64,000 nucleotides of DNA from assembly GCA_013339895.1 (NCBI GenBank), contig JABACO010000003.1, positions 4,747,509 to 4,811,508 of the forward strand. Direction: 5' to 3'. The notes below the pieces were generated by a model. It was given only the letters and a program-made list of their open reading frames with translations. It was not told the DNA's origin and did not search any database. Position numbers and translations under genes: made by a program. Each line of letters begins with the position of its first letter. The stretch's first letter is position 1. Shown in pieces: positions 1-13,124 of this stretch. This DNA is from Ephydatia muelleri (Eukaryota; Porifera; Demospongiae; Spongillida; Spongillidae).

Positions 1-3000
1 CTGGGCACATGGGTGTCAAGCGTACTTCCCATCGCGTTTTGGAGCGGTTTTTTTGGAAAGGTGTAACAAAGGATATAGAAATTATGGTAAGTGTTAAAAA
101 ATATCTCTCATTTCTCATTACATGTATATGTCTCTTACACAGATCTCTACCTGTGACCTCTGTCAAAGGAATAGCCAGAAACTGTCCATTTCAACACCAG
201 AATTGTTTCCAGTTCCAGTCCATTCACCCTGGCATCACGTGGGCATTGATTTTGTTGGCCCTATTTCACCTAAGACCACCTCGGGAAATAGCTACATTCT
301 TACCCTATGTGATTATTTCACAAAATGGGTAGAAGCTGTTGCTCTTCCAACCAAAGAAGCATCAGGAATAGCTAGCTCACTCTTTAAGGTATATATGTGA
401 TGTTAATTATATATTCATTTTCCCAATACTTGTGTACTTACTAGATATTTATGAAGATGGGGCTACCTGCTGTGATCACTACCGACCAAGGGAGTGAATT
501 CAAGAACCAGCTCAATGATGAAATGATGAAGATTCTGAACATAAAGCACCATCTGATAACTGCATATCATCCTCAGGTAGACAAAATCTAGAGGGTGGGG
601 GGAAGTAGTGCTTAGAATATCAGTAGAAAAATGCGATTCAGGCCTGTTGAGATAAATTGACACCACACACTATTCCATTAAAGATATTTGTGTCTAATGT
701 TTAGGGAGTTGAGTAAAACAATATCAGTAGCTTTTAGACATTTTAATTTGACTGATTTTGGTGTGTACATAACTAATCACTAGTACATAGTTGTACTGAT
801 AAAATTTTAAATCTACAAGGTGTTTCCCTACTGTAATAAAAATATAAACTGGTTATTAATGCTAAAATTCCTATCAGCAAAGGAAGACACGCTGATAGAT
901 AATTATTTTTATTAACTGAAATAGTCAAAATGAAAAAATGGATTCAAACCTCAAAACTCCTAAATAAATCAAATCAAAAAAATCATTACCTCAAATATTG
1001 ATAACTAATTGGTTTGAATTTATTAGTTGACTATATAGATTGCAATTTTTAAACTTAAATCAACACTCTGAAGCTTTTAATAGTTATAATTTAGTAATCT
1101 AATATGAGGTCAGAAAGTTTTCATTGCTGTTAGTTATTTCTAATTTGTTTGATATTAATAATACATGTAAACTTGGTTTTTTGGGCGTGCACAATAGTAG
1201 AATGTTTATCAGCAATTATAAGTTAAACTGCTCAATACAGAAATTTTTTAATCGATTTTTTTCATTTATGAAACACCTCAGTAATTAAATGAATAACTAT
1301 GCTAATCTGCTTCATGTCTACAGAGCAATGGGTTTAGTTGAAAGATTTAATCAGTCTCTACAAAATATACTTCGCAAGTACATACAAGAAAAGAAGGACA
1401 AATGGGATGATTATTTGGACACTTGCACATTTGCTTACAACACTTCACGACATGAATCAACAAAATTTACTTCATTTGAGATTATGTTTGGTCGCAAAGC
1501 CATTCTTCCTCTTGATCTAGATGCTGGTGTACATCAAGGGCCATGTAATGAAGCTGAAGTTACCATATGTTCTCAAGAAACTGAAATTCAGCAGAAAGAG
1601 TCACAGCACAAAGCTTTACTGGAGGAAGTGCAGAAAAACATTATTTCTGCTCAGAAGAAACAGAAGGAGCAGTATGATAAGAAACACAGTAAGGCTGTCT
1701 TTTACAGTGCAGGTACACATGTCCTGAAGAAAGACTTCAGAAAGAAAAAAAGAAAAGGAAGCAAACTAGATTTTCCATGGGTTGGACCTTATTTGATCAC
1801 AAGGAGTCTAGGAAAAGGTTTTTACGAGCTACAATCATGTGGAAAAGGTCGTGTTACCACAATTCCAAGAGTTAGCCATGTTCATATTAAAGTGTACAAG
1901 TCATTGTCCTGTTCACCTTCAAGAAGACTTCAGTCACCATCAGCTTCCAATGAATCACATTCAAGTCCATCTCCTCCAGTAGGACCTGCTTCTACCTCAC
2001 GATCAGCTGTGTCTCTGTCACCTACAATGGATACAACACTAGCTCTTTCTCCTGCTGCAAAGGATTCAGCATCTGCTGTACTGCAAGAAAGTAATCACAC
2101 AAGTGAACTTGAGACTTCATCCCTACTCTCAGAGAAGCCAAAGCTTCTGATACCTACTCCAGAATTTTTTCCTAGGGGAGATGGGACTAGATCCAAACGA
2201 GAGTGCAATACCAAAACTAAGCGTGTTGCTAAACTGATGCGACAAAACAGTAAAAAGATGACTGTACCATGTCAACCAGCAGTTGAAGTTGAAAGCTACG
2301 TTTCTCTGGCTCAAGATAGAAGATAAGAGAATGATTGCAGCGGTGGATGGCTAAGTGATGAGATTGTAGATGCTGGTCAGAAACTGCTGAAATCAATGTA
2401 TCCTCATATACAAGGGCTTCAAGAGGTTGCACTGGGTATGGTCTTGTCATATAGCATTGCAAAAAGTGAGTTTATTCAGATTATGAACACTGGAAAACAC
2501 CATTGGGTAACAGTTTCAAATATCAACTGCAATGATGAAGAGATACATGTCTATGACTGTGCATCAGGTAGTCCAACTAGTTCACTATTAAACCAGATTG
2601 CAAGCATTGTTTGCACTCCCAAATACATTATCAAACTTACCTACGTTGATGTGCAAATGCAGCAAGGTTGTGATGACTGTGGGCTATTTGCAATAGCATT
2701 TGCTACTTCATTGGCTAGAGGAGAACAACCAGGTAGCTTCTTCTATCAGCAAAAGGCAATGAGGAAGCACTTAGTTGATTGCCTTGAGAAGCAAAATATT
2801 ACTGCATTTCCAATACAAAAGATAAGACGCCATGGATCTAAAGTGAGGCACTCAGCAAATATACCAATACATTGTGTTTGCAGATTACCAAAATTGAAAG
2901 AAATTAAAATGATTGAGTGTAGTTATTGTGGAACATGGTATCATATTGACTTATGTGTGTCAGTATCTGCAGATTCCCAACAACCACATACAAAGTGGGC

Positions 3001-3034
3001 TTGTGTGAGATGTAAAAGTTGGACTGATAATTAG
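1..3034 (+). pseudogene. Ginger1-type transposase (gypsy-like integrase + Ulp1-like protease + PHD finger), 5'-truncated
   Basis: Cut-and-paste transposase related to gypsy integrases; the C-terminal additions place it in the Ginger1 group, whose transposases are known to carry Ulp1 or OTU protease domains. Predicted exons: 1-86 (end of the HHCC zinc finger, RFFWKG), 143-388 (CDLCQ, then HHVGIDFVGP with the first Asp), 445-576 (TDQGSEF, second Asp), 1324 onward (NGLVERFNQ, catalytic Glu; GPY/F motif WVGPY near 1780). The exon joins restore integrase spacing and use GT-AG sites. After a serine/proline-rich linker, an in-frame TAA at 2324-2326 interrupts the frame. The same frame then encodes a C48-like protease: His in HHWVTV, Asp in VYDCA, Gln in QQGCDDC and Cys in DDCGLFA. 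It ends in a PHD finger (CVC, CSYC, WYH, WACVRC). The stop suggests a dead copy, or readthrough, or an unseen splice. The 5' part lies outside the window. Confidence 0.82.
577..1323 (+). other. AT-rich intron of the Ginger1-type gene
   Basis: Predicted 747-bp intron between the exon carrying the second catalytic Asp and the exon carrying the catalytic Glu. The donor is cctcag/gtagac and the acceptor gtctacag/agcaat. It is strongly AT-rich and I see no coding signal inside. Confidence 0.65.
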
Positions 3035-3161
3035 TGCTGTTTCTTTGTCAATGATTGTCAATGATTTAGACTAAGTGTGCTTGTCCACTTAATTGTGTTA
3101 TCATGTTTTCAGTCATATTTATGAAGAAATAAATGCAAATATTTATACATTTTAATTGGAA

Positions 3162-3391
3162 ACATTTGGTCCCGGACCAAATGTCGCTGCCACATTTGGT
3201 CCGGGACCAAATATAGCAGCCATATATGGTCCTACCGGACAGAATATGGATGCGACATTTGGTCCTCGGGCGGACATAATATGGCATGGTGGGACCGAAT
3301 ATGGCAGCCACATTCTGTCCGGTAGGACCAAATATGGCAGCCAAATTTGGTCCCGGACCAAATTTGGCTGCCATAATCGGTCCGCCGGACA
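3162..3391. repeat. Palindromic-word array at the 3' end of the Ginger1-type element
   Basis: About 230 bp made of repeated palindromic words of the type atttggtcccggaccaaat, in both orientations and separated by gcagccat/gctgcc spacers. It starts about 130 bp after the transposase stop codon, so it is a good candidate for the element's right terminal inverted repeat; the left one would lie outside the window. Similar arrays with different words occur at other Ginger-related loci here. Confidence 0.7.
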
Positions 3392-3423
3392 ATTTTCAGG
3401 TAGGACATTTTGTGCCGTGACAT

Positions 3424-3424
<1 letters not shown>

Positions 3425-3466
<42 letters not shown>
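3425..3466. repeat. Poly-C tract (42 C)
   Basis: Uninterrupted run of 42 C directly after the palindromic array. Length is probably unreliable in the assembly. Confidence 0.95.
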
Positions 3467-3469
<3 letters not shown>

Positions 3470-3552
3470 CCGGACCGAATTCCATAGCTGCGCTTCTTGT
3501 CAGTTTTCCCCGGTTGTTCTTTCGAGGGGACAGTGGCACTTCTCTCTTGATT

Positions 3553-3781
3553 CGAAAGGTCTCTGACGTGGATGAAAGGCTGTGTTTACGATCATCGCAA
3601 ATACTTATTGTATAGTCAACACATGTATATAACTAACGTAGAGCATGTTCTAACTCTTTACATACCTTCATACGGCGTGCACCTACAGTATGCTAGCTTG
3701 GTCACAATATCAAATCTCTTTACTTAATTCTATGTTGCAGGATGACATGCTTATTTGCAGGCGGCCGTAGTAAATTGTTCA
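3553..3781 (+). repeat. Dispersed repeat; unoccupied paralog of the gypsy insertion site
   Basis: This segment, from the ggtctctgacgtgg word to the taaattgttc word, matches 27689-27836 joined to 35155-35240, the sequences flanking the gypsy element. At 3713-3721 it reads straight across the site where gypsy sits in the other copy. The downstream flank of the other copy runs into a P-element-like transposase C-terminus, so this repeat is probably part of that transposon family. Confidence 0.8.
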
Positions 3782-4160
3782 AATCAGTTCAAAGGTTTCA
3801 CTTGAGTTTCGAATGTTTCAGTTACACACCTAATGTTTTATGTACAGATCAATTCGACACCTGTTTGGAGGCGTTTGAATGAGAGACAATGTAATATTAC
3901 CCAACAGTATTTTATGCCATTATCACTCACTAACTACAAAAAAAAAACAGTAACAGTTGAAATGGCACAATCAAAGAGAATCATATGAATACACATAATC
4001 AAGTATTGCAATAAACAGCATACGCACAGAAACAACGCCCGAAGCATGAGTCCCATTGATTGAAGAAACAGGAATGCGGAGTGTGTCTTCTGCTGCCCAA
4101 AGCACAAAGGTAGTGACCAAATTCTATGAAGGACTGATGTTGCCTCAATGACAATAGAAA
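3782..4160. other. No gene recognised
   Basis: Non-coding sequence with an A-run near 3940; no motif or repeat that I can assign. Confidence 0.5.
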
Positions 4161-5432
4161 ATGAAATTAATGAATCAGGAGTTAGGACCCCCTCTTGGTC
4201 GTTACGTCAATATCTCTAAATGTGAGCTCTATTGCCCAGGCGATACCCCCACTTTCCCATCAGAGCTTAAAGTATCCAATTTGCCTCATTTTGAGATCTT
4301 AGGGTGCCCAATAGGTGATTACATATACTGTGCAAACTTTATTGCCTCAAAACGTCTCCAAGCACGCAAGCTGTTGCTCCAGTTGAAAGATGTTGCTGCC
4401 ACAGACCCACAAGTGGCTTTAACTTTACTTCGTTTGTGTGTTAGCTTTTGCAGGTTAAGTTACTTGGCTCGTTCAACTCCAACTGATTTGGTATTGGAAG
4501 CTTTCAAGCTTTTTGATGATGACATCCACCACTGTTTCATGGACTGTATAGGTTTTGCAACTCTTGATGAGGCATGGTGTCAGGCCCAGCTTGGCCTCAA
4601 CAGTGGTGGTCTAGGTTTGCGCTCACTGTCCCTTCACTCAAGCTCAGCGTATATCGCTTCTGTCTGTTCCTCCGGTGTTGTTGATTCTGAAGACATACAT
4701 CTCACAAATGCCATTGACCACTTTAATTCTCATGTTTCTCCAATCGAGAAACTTTCTGTCAATTCCATTATCTCCTCACCCGTCAGTCAGAAGCTTCTGT
4801 CTTCAAAAGTGAACGACCATTGTTTTCAAGACCTTTTTGATCAATCCTCTCCTGCTAACAAGGCTAGGCTGCTATCAGTTTCAGCTCCTCATGCCACATC
4901 CTGGCTATCAGTTATTCCTTCCACATCCCAAGGTCTACATCTTGACCCCATTGAATTCAGGGTAGCTGTCAAGTGGTGGCTGGGCCTAGATACCTCCCAG
5001 GGCTCTCAGTGTGCCTTCTGCCCTGCCCACAGTCTGGACCCTCTCGGACACCACGCTTTAACATGCAAATGTGGGGGTGATGTTGTATTACGCCATAATG
5101 CACTCAGGGACACTTTAGTGCACTTCCTTCACCGTGCGCATGCTTCTGTCCAAGTTGAAGTTGGCGCTGGGCTCTTTCCCGACCATTCGCAGTCAAGACC
5201 TGCCGATATTCTGTTACAGAATTGGAACCTTGGGAGGCCCGTTGCCCTGGACATCTCCGTTGTCTCACCGCTAAACCCTTCAACTTTAGCTGAAGCGGGA
5301 GCAACGTTTGGTGCAGTCCTTGAGGCAACGGAGAGCAGGAAACACCAGGCCAACGATGAAAAGTGTTCAGCTCTAGGGTGGGTCTCAACCCCTCTAGCAG
5401 TTGATTCCTATAATGAATCAAGAAAATTTTAA
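4161..5432 (+). pseudogene. Non-LTR retrotransposon 3' fragment: RT C-terminal region, zinc knuckle, endonuclease-like domain
   Basis: Open frame of 423 codons preceded directly by an in-frame stop (4155-4157), with no RT catalytic core upstream. The N-terminal part (SKCELYCPG, then FEILGCPIGD) resembles the region downstream of the RT active site in LINE-type polymerases. The C-terminal third has a zinc-knuckle-like pattern (CAFCP, GHHALTCKCGG), then RHNALRD and, further on, RPADIL and ALDISVV. That order resembles the CCHC motif and restriction-like endonuclease of R2/NeSL-type elements. I read it as a 5'-truncated insertion, the usual fate of LINEs. The frame is still open over 1.27 kb, so the copy is not very old. 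The exact clade is uncertain, and no poly-A tail is evident. Confidence 0.65.
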
Positions 5433-7360
5433 AAGCTAAATATGAAAAGATACAACAAGTTCAGACAATTTCTGGACAAATCCATCCCTACTGACCTGTA
5501 AGAATAAATATGATGAAACAATTCAAATATTGCCTCATCTGACATATAGCTGGCCTGCTTGGCTTCTATAACAGGAGATATGTGACAAAAGACACTGACT
5601 GCTTTGTACAATTAGCACTGTGAATACATGTCACATATAAAACCATGACAGGTGAAACTTATACACGGATGAGGTTGAAAATTGTACCATCTGTTATTAA
5701 CTTTAGAATTGCAAAAAAATGACAATTATAGAGTGTGCGAGGGGGGAGAGGCCGGGGGAGGGAGACAAAGTTGTAAGCATGCAGCTACATGTTTACATAC
5801 ATAGAGCCATGTGCATGTGTGTGTGGTAGAGATATGCAGATCTTATGCTTGAAGAAATGGTAGAATGACTCACCACAACACAATTGCTTAATACTACCAA
5901 TATCAGCTTGGGATTTGTAGATCTTTATGAAGGAAGGGGAGGAGCAATGGCTAGCACATCGTATTTCACAGTGAGCTGATGCATACGTGGAGTAGATGAT
6001 GATGCTGATGTCTTGAAGTACTCAGATTAGTTTGACATTGCTTATTCCAACTATAGTTGTGATATGTTTATAATGTGCATTGAATTGGTCTGTCTGTATA
6101 TACCCTTTTATGGCTGTGTGGTTTTAGATAAATGCAATTTATTCGGCGTGCACTGTGGTTTAAATGCGGTACTGTGCTGGCGTACAGAGAAAAAAACGCG
6201 GCTCATGCATGCAGTCGGGAGAAAAAGAAATTCAAACCAGTCCCTACTAACCACTTCTCATTTCACTGTGGAATTTCTCATTCTCATTTCTCATCTGTAT
6301 ATTTTACAATTCATTTCATTAATTTTGAATCAAAAAGAAATTAGCTTCAAAGAAGCATTTTGCAGCTTGATTCTTTATATCATTCAATAAGCAATGCATG
6401 TTCAATAATTTAGAACGATCAAAAAACAATACATGCTACTAATTTATGTTCTCCATCTTCTGTTCGAATGCTGATTTCATGGAAACTGGTACAGCTACAA
6501 TGGTATTCCTCTTGAGTTCAAAGGCTTTCCATGGCAAATCTGTTGTTAAAATAACGAATCATAAATGAACCATTTATTCACAGCACTAGCATGTGATACT
6601 AACTTCACAAGGTTCTAGTGATAAAAAGACAATACATCAATAGTATTCAATATAAATGTTACATCAGGTGTGCGGATTAAACGTGAAGTTGCAGGTGAGA
6701 CATAACAGGGATCTGAAACATTCCTGCCAAATAATAACAAAGATTCAATAATAAGAAATGCCTAGTTTAGGAAGAACTAAAATGTATATTTTACTAAATA
6801 TCTAAAGGAGAGTCATATAAGTAAGTCTACATAGGAGCGTGTTTCAATAGATATAAACATTTACAATTCAAAAATAAAATGGCTCACTAGTTTCTTTAGT
6901 ACTAAGTACTTCTACAAATATATTATACTTTAAAGTACTTTTTTCAAAGAGAATTGGTTTGTGGTTATTAAATAAAAAAATAAAAAAATATATTCAAAGT
7001 ATTCTAAACACTCAAACACATTTCAATTACTACACTTTATTTGGAATGGTGAAACCATGTAACACAGTTCTTCAATTTTGTTAAATAACTGTGGATCACA
7101 ATACAGATGTATGATGATTATACATCATACATTTTTATGGACTTCAATTATGTGACCTACAGAAAATTGCTGTGATCGTGTGGTATTATAGTAGTTAGTT
7201 TATAATACATTTAAAATTATATATATCATGATTGCTAATATATAACAGATTACATCAAACAAATGCATTTACATTGTAGTATTCCTACATAAATATTACA
7301 GCACAACATATTCACATACCCAGATATCCATCTTTAACTGCATCATCAATTTTGAAAAAG
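5433..7360. other. No gene recognised, AT-rich
   Basis: AT-rich sequence with only short random open frames. A purine-rich G tract lies near 5735-5765. No domain, RNA gene or repeat identified. Confidence 0.5.
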
Positions 7361-7486
7361 CTTAAAATCCAACTCAGACTCCACTGATGAACGCTTCTGA
7401 CAATCATCTCTTGCATCTTCAATTGAGGAATGCTGAACGTCCAACTCAGCTTCCCTTGATGAACGCTTCCGACAATCATCTCCTGT
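7361..7486 (-). repeat. Two-copy tandem repeat with coding-like periodicity
   Basis: Two units of about 65 bp. On the minus strand both read as a similar peptide (DDCRKRSSREAELDV and DDCQKRSSVESELDF). Substitutions keep the frame over this short stretch, but no longer open frame surrounds it. It may be an isolated exon or a chance open repeat. Confidence 0.4.
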
Positions 7487-10400
7487 CTCAGATCAAGCCT
7501 TGAGTTGTCTTGAGCACAATCCCATTATGTACTAGGAATATTAAATTATGGTCATGTAATTTTTGAGATGTGGGTTCCATTCCTATCATTTTATCACATA
7601 GCAATTTTTAGTGCTTTACATTTCATTACATTTCTTCATGCAACTATCGTAAGTAATACATTGACACAATTCATTTTCACTCCTATAATTATGGAATCCC
7701 ATCACTAGTTCTTAACCATCTACACAATGTCGCTGATGCCAACTCTTGGATATAATCCACAAATTTCAATCTGAGTAGACAACAGTTTAGCTGGCAACGA
7801 GTTATTTGATGTTTTAGATGCTGAATCAAGCTTAATAAATTGCTGCAAAATTCTTTTTGCATGATAGATTCACTATACCTGCCAAATGGGATTCACACAC
7901 AGATGTGTCAAGCTCACCAGATCTACTGAAATCTAACTGCTGCCTTTTGGAACCTATAAGTGAATTCACTCAAACACGAGTGCAGCATTGTGTGCAAATG
8001 TTAATTTGTGTTAAATTATTCCTCTTTGATAGAACTTTATGGTAAACTCATATAAACATGCAGTGCATTAATATTTTGTTCAAACTCGCCAACGAGCATC
8101 AATATCAAAGGTTTCAACAGGGAAGTGACAATCTTCTACACAAAAAAAGTCTCATACTAACGATTAATGCTAAATGTATCGAGAATTGTTTTATTCATGA
8201 AAGAGGCTTATATGTCGGGATCAGTGATGCAGAATGCATGCAAGGCAGCAATGGAGGACACGATAATAACTATCAAAACATAACGTCTTCAATAAACTTC
8301 GTAACTTTTTTTTTTATACTTTGCAATAACAATGTTCTTTATATACAATAACGTAATAACAGAAAAGGCATACAGTTCAATCCTTTGGTGCACACATTTT
8401 CGTCAGTCTACGTGCTGTGTTGCCAAACTGTGCACGTTGTATTGAGACTTCGTCACGTGCGAGTATCTTACATGTATATGGAGGTAGCGTTGTAACTAAT
8501 ACAGATTCAATGCAGTGTACCAGCCCCTAGTTCCAGCAGACACACCAATAAATCAACGTGTGAAGCCTTATTAGCCCCCCTCCCCCCACGATAAAACCGG
8601 CCGCGAATCCGGGATACTACATGTATGTCTATGACCCCAAAAAAGTGAGCTAAGGTCACAGAGTATTACACGCTGAGACGTAACTAATACACCAATTTTC
8701 TAAAGGCATGTAATTCTTAACCCATTTATACCGCGCTATGAATGGTTCGCACAATAGAATCAGTCACACAAACAATAAAGCGACCTAACGCATGTTTTTT
8801 CAAGATTTTAAATTTTTGATATGCTAGAAGTCTGAAGGGTTCTCTACACAATGCTTCTTTCACACTGAGAATCGGAGAATCTGTCAAGTTGTAAGGCTCT
8901 AAATTTTTAATTAGCCATACATTTCAACGCTGGCGTTACATTTCTATTGCGCGTACTGGAAATTTTATAATGTATGTGTTAGGTCCCTTTTCGCGGAAAC
9001 AATCGCATATTCTGTACAGTGTAGCTATTAAATTGAGAATAAACGAATGGATCTACCAATGTATCGACGCTTACGTGGACCGCGAAGTAATTGCATAACT
9101 TCTTCCTTCCACACCTTGCAAAACTTCTTAGATGTATCAGCTTTTTCAAATTTCCGACACATCGGGTTAGCCGAACTATTGAAAGCAGTGATGTCCAAAC
9201 CTTTAGGACGCGGCGTCCCTGGTATTATTTGAAACAGGAAAGGCGATTACACCGTTATTGAAGTTGCAACATTAATGGAAACCCAGTCTTAAAAACAGTT
9301 GCGCTTATAGTAACTCAGAAAACGGGACGATGGTTTAAAAACAACAAAGAAACAAACAAAATGAACACCTTAATCTAATTAACGTGCAACTTACAACGAC
9401 GTATTATTTCAGTTCTATCCTTCTGAAAACTTCTAACATCCACAACCGGTCCAACACATTTCTGATCGCCTTTTACATCAATTTGTTTTCACCATTCATG
9501 ATCACCATCTCCTTATACGAACACCACATTTGCACTCAAAAAAAATCACGTGGCAGAATACGACGCGCAAGATTACATTAGCACATTCGATACGCATACC
9601 TAAAGATTCACACCTACAATGTATTGCAGTGTAAGTTGTGACCATCATCAGAATCAATAGTCCACACATTGCAGCATCTATCAAATGCCCATGGCAGTGT
9701 CCGTATTTTGCAATGAAGTGGAAAAACTAAATTATAGAATACACATAGAAATAACTAATTTAGTAAAATTGCTGTTCACATAGCATGCAATTGTAAGTTG
9801 TTTCCATAATTACTTGGGTAGATGCAGAATTGATTCACAAAGTGTAAATGTCATTCATAGGGTGTGGCAATACACTTCCCAAATGACTTGGGACCAGGTG
9901 GAACTCTGGACAGAAAACCTGACTGGTCACCCCCATCTCTCAAATGATATTCATAGGATGCGACAGTGGGGGACTGACCAGCCATACAAACTGGTCAGGT
10001 TTTAGAATTTTATTTGTTGTTAAGCTGGTACATTCCTCGCTCAAAACCAGCAGTTTTTGCGCCAATATGAGCACGAATTGGTGGCTTTTGTATTCACATC
10101 TGATAAATTTGCAACTAAATGCCTATAAGGATGTTCCAATCCATTCTGAGTTGGTGTGAGTAGGCCAGTACAAATAGCTATAATATCATAATTGAACATC
10201 GAGCCATTGGTCATTGATTTTGTGCCTTGAGATATGCCAATTGAAACTAAAAAAACTCTATAAGACCATATCCATGAACAATGAATATATTTGCGGTTTG
10301 CATCTTACCTGGCAATTTGTTGCAAGTTTATCAGATGTTAATACAAAACCCTCGAATTCGAACTCATTATGATGTGAAAAATGGCTGGCTTTGAGCAAGG

Positions 10401-10960
10401 GAGTTTCCAGCTAGGCTATGTACAAAATTCTACTACTTATGCACTACATTTAGTTAGCCTACTTTTGTCCCTCAAAATGTTCGCTTCACCAGAATTACCC
10501 AATAAACATGTCAATGAGGTGTCTCCAACTCGTCATAAACAATCATGCAGTCGAAGAACGAATGATGGAATTGTTATCAAAATATTTAATTTTCTGTAGA
10601 TAATGGAAGTGCATGCCTTATATGTGTTTTATAACTCTATTTAGCATTACAGAGAAATCCCATGTTATTTGGCAATGTTGAAATCATGTAATATAAAATA
10701 TATGAGCAGCTTGTGCTGTGCGTGCATCCTTAAGCACACAAGTTCTATTCCTTACATTTTAATAATTACTTCATAACTCAGGCTCTTCACTTGTCTGGGA
10801 CGTCTTTGATGTCTTAAGAGCAAATGGGTGCTCACCTCAATGCTCAAATAAAGTGCACCATCTTTCAGCACTGGATATATCGAGCTACCACCACTATTTT
10901 ATTCAGCTTCCAAAATAAGCAAAACTTCAATGGATAGTCGACTACCTAAACACACACTCC
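7487..10960. other. No gene recognised
   Basis: No supported gene in either strand. A small inverted repeat lies at about 9918-10005, where aaaacctgactggtca is opposed by ctggtcaggtttt. Short C tracts occur near 8577. Confidence 0.5.
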
Positions 10961-12990
10961 TCCAGTTTCAATCCCTGTGAAACAATGCACGTCATAGCTG
11001 GAAAGAATGTCTGTCAAGCACTTTGGATTGCAACCTTAGGAATAAGTACCTCTTTGCACTACAAAGCTAGAAAGATGGTTTCTAGTGGATCCATTTATGT
11101 GTACAGAGACATACAGCACACACCCTTACAGAAATCGAGTCGAGCAGAAGCATGGATGTATAGCTATTTCAGTTTAATCAGAGACCAAATGCCACACAGA
11201 ATGATAGTGCACCTTCCTAGCAACCTATCCTAGTTGTCAGTTTATAATAGAATGGCTTGTGATAAGAGGAGTAGGGGACAGGAACACATTGTATGTCAAA
11301 GCCAATTTTTCAGACTGTGGGATGAGCATTTTGCTCATGTGAGTATACCAAACGTAAGTCAAATCAGACAATTATACAAAGTATTCAGATTTAATGCATT
11401 ATATTCTAGGAAAATCGATTCACTAAGTGTGATATTTGTAGCATAGTTAAAAGTGAAAAGGAAAGAACAATGGATCCTAACAAGATAGCACTATTAGATG
11501 AATTGATGGAAGATCACTTGAAACTACAAATGTGAGTTTGTAGTATGGCACCAGTAAGGTGAGTCCTAAAGTGCCATAGACTTGCATCTGACTTTAGGAC
11601 TCACCTTACTGGTGCCATACTACATGGAAACGAAGCAGTGGTATATTTGGACTATCTTCAGTGGCCACACGATCCAACTCTAGCTATCAATGTCTTATAG
11701 GAGGTAACTTGGATGCTTGCATCTAACATTTTGTCATAATCCTATTTTGGTTAGGTTATTTTGTCACACTTCCACAATCTACAACATTTGTCTCAATCAA
11801 TACCAAAATGGTTACATATTCAACTGGACAACACGGCCTGCAAAAATAAAAACCGATGCGTCTTATCATTTTTATCTTTATTGGTGGAGCTTGGAGTGTT
11901 TGAAGAGGTACAATACATTGTTGTGGCTAAATGCTAACTTACAACATTTTGGATTACAGATTGAGCTGGATTTCTTAATGGTCGGGCACACCCATGAAGA
12001 TATTGATGCCTTGTTTGGGAACATTGGCAAGTGGTTGAAGAAAACAATGCATTAACAGTTATCGGTTAGGAATTTATTGACATGTTTACTACTTTATGAA
12101 TGTCTTAATGTCGTATCATTTAGATTTGCTAGATGGTTGCAAACAGGCAAACAAAAGGCCGTTCCCTTGTCACAAATGATGAATGTTAAAACACGGCTTC
12201 TACCTCATACGGAAGAACCGCACAACCATTCCAATCCGCATATATTTAAATTTTACAGGAATGCTGATGGCCATGCTGAAATGAAGTACAAACATTGGAC
12301 TCAGGATAGTTAGGAGGAGCCAAGTGGAAATCAACCTGGTTTGAATCTATTAAAGGTGACCAAATGTAGTATTATTAATTGTATTCCAAGGTGTGTACCG
12401 GTGAGAACTACTCAGGCTCATATTAGTAATTAGTTGTCAATTGAGTCAGCGCAAGGACTTGAAACGAAATGTGTAGCTAGCATTATGCAAATATAAATTT
12501 TACAATTTGTCTAATTCTTTTAAACCATGTAAAAAGTAAATAAAAATATGTAAAGTAATGATTGAAGTTTAGTTTAGCCCTGACATATACTGTAAATGGT
12601 GTGCCTGGTATTGTGAAACCCAGTCCTGCCAAACAAAACATGGATGCTCTTCCTGGTTCAATGTCAAAGTTTGGTTGCCTTCATGACACTCAGAAGAAGT
12701 GGTGGACGTCATTTCTATCAGGATTGAATGACGAATTTGAAAAAGTCTTACAATGTAGACACATGGGTGTTACTGAATACTTGTCCAACAAGACATTACA
12801 AATTCTTCACTTCTACCTTCTCAGTTAGTACAGCGTCACACAAGCATTAAAACTGATATTCCTGAAGTAAGTCGTATGTATGTGTATGTGTATTGCTATG
12901 CTTCACTAAACTTTGTTAGGTCTATATTGGACACCAAAGAAGCAAACGGAAAGAAGGAAATGAAAAAGCAGAATTTGAAGATATTAGTGA
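10960..12990 (+). pseudogene. Decayed multi-exon transposon-derived gene, DUF7869-like
   Basis: Scattered exon-sized pieces read in the same direction. About 10985-11233: VIAGKNVCQALW followed by a MP..M-type segment. About 11234-11360: SQFFRLWDEHF. About 11410-11530: CDICSIVKSEKER. About 11810-11910: WLHIQLDNTACKNK then a hydrophobic stretch ending LGVFEE at a gt donor. About 11961-12050: DFLMVGHTHEDIDALF. Pieces near 12130-12310 and 12590-12780 may be C-terminal. The LDN and VGHTHEDID motifs are those of a family of transposon-encoded proteins (DUF7869-like) that I recall being common in invertebrates; the biochemical role is unknown to me. Frames shift between pieces and one intron position holds a hairpin MITE, so I treat it as a remnant. 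Confidence 0.55.
11539..11624. mobile_element. Perfect 34-bp-arm hairpin (MITE-like)
   Basis: Arms 11539-11572 and 11591-11624 are exact reverse complements around an 18-bp loop. It sits just after a splice-donor-like gtgagt in the DUF7869-like remnant, so probably in an intron. Perfect arms imply recent origin or arm-to-arm conversion. Confidence 0.85.
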
Positions 12991-13124
12991 ACAGGTTCGT
13001 AACTTTCTTAACGGTTTATTTATAATGGGTCACAGAGTCACTATTAAATCAAGGAATTGTGATCTGCCAAACTAATGCTACTTTAGTTACCAACATAACA
13101 TGCTTGACATTTCAAAAGGAGAAT

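Noticed and set aside
3156..3566. 136-codon open frame with GPGPN repeats
   Set aside because: Reads through the palindromic array and poly-C tract; repeat artefact.
5104..5421. Minus-strand open frames inside the non-LTR fragment
   Set aside because: Shadows of the sense-strand coding region.
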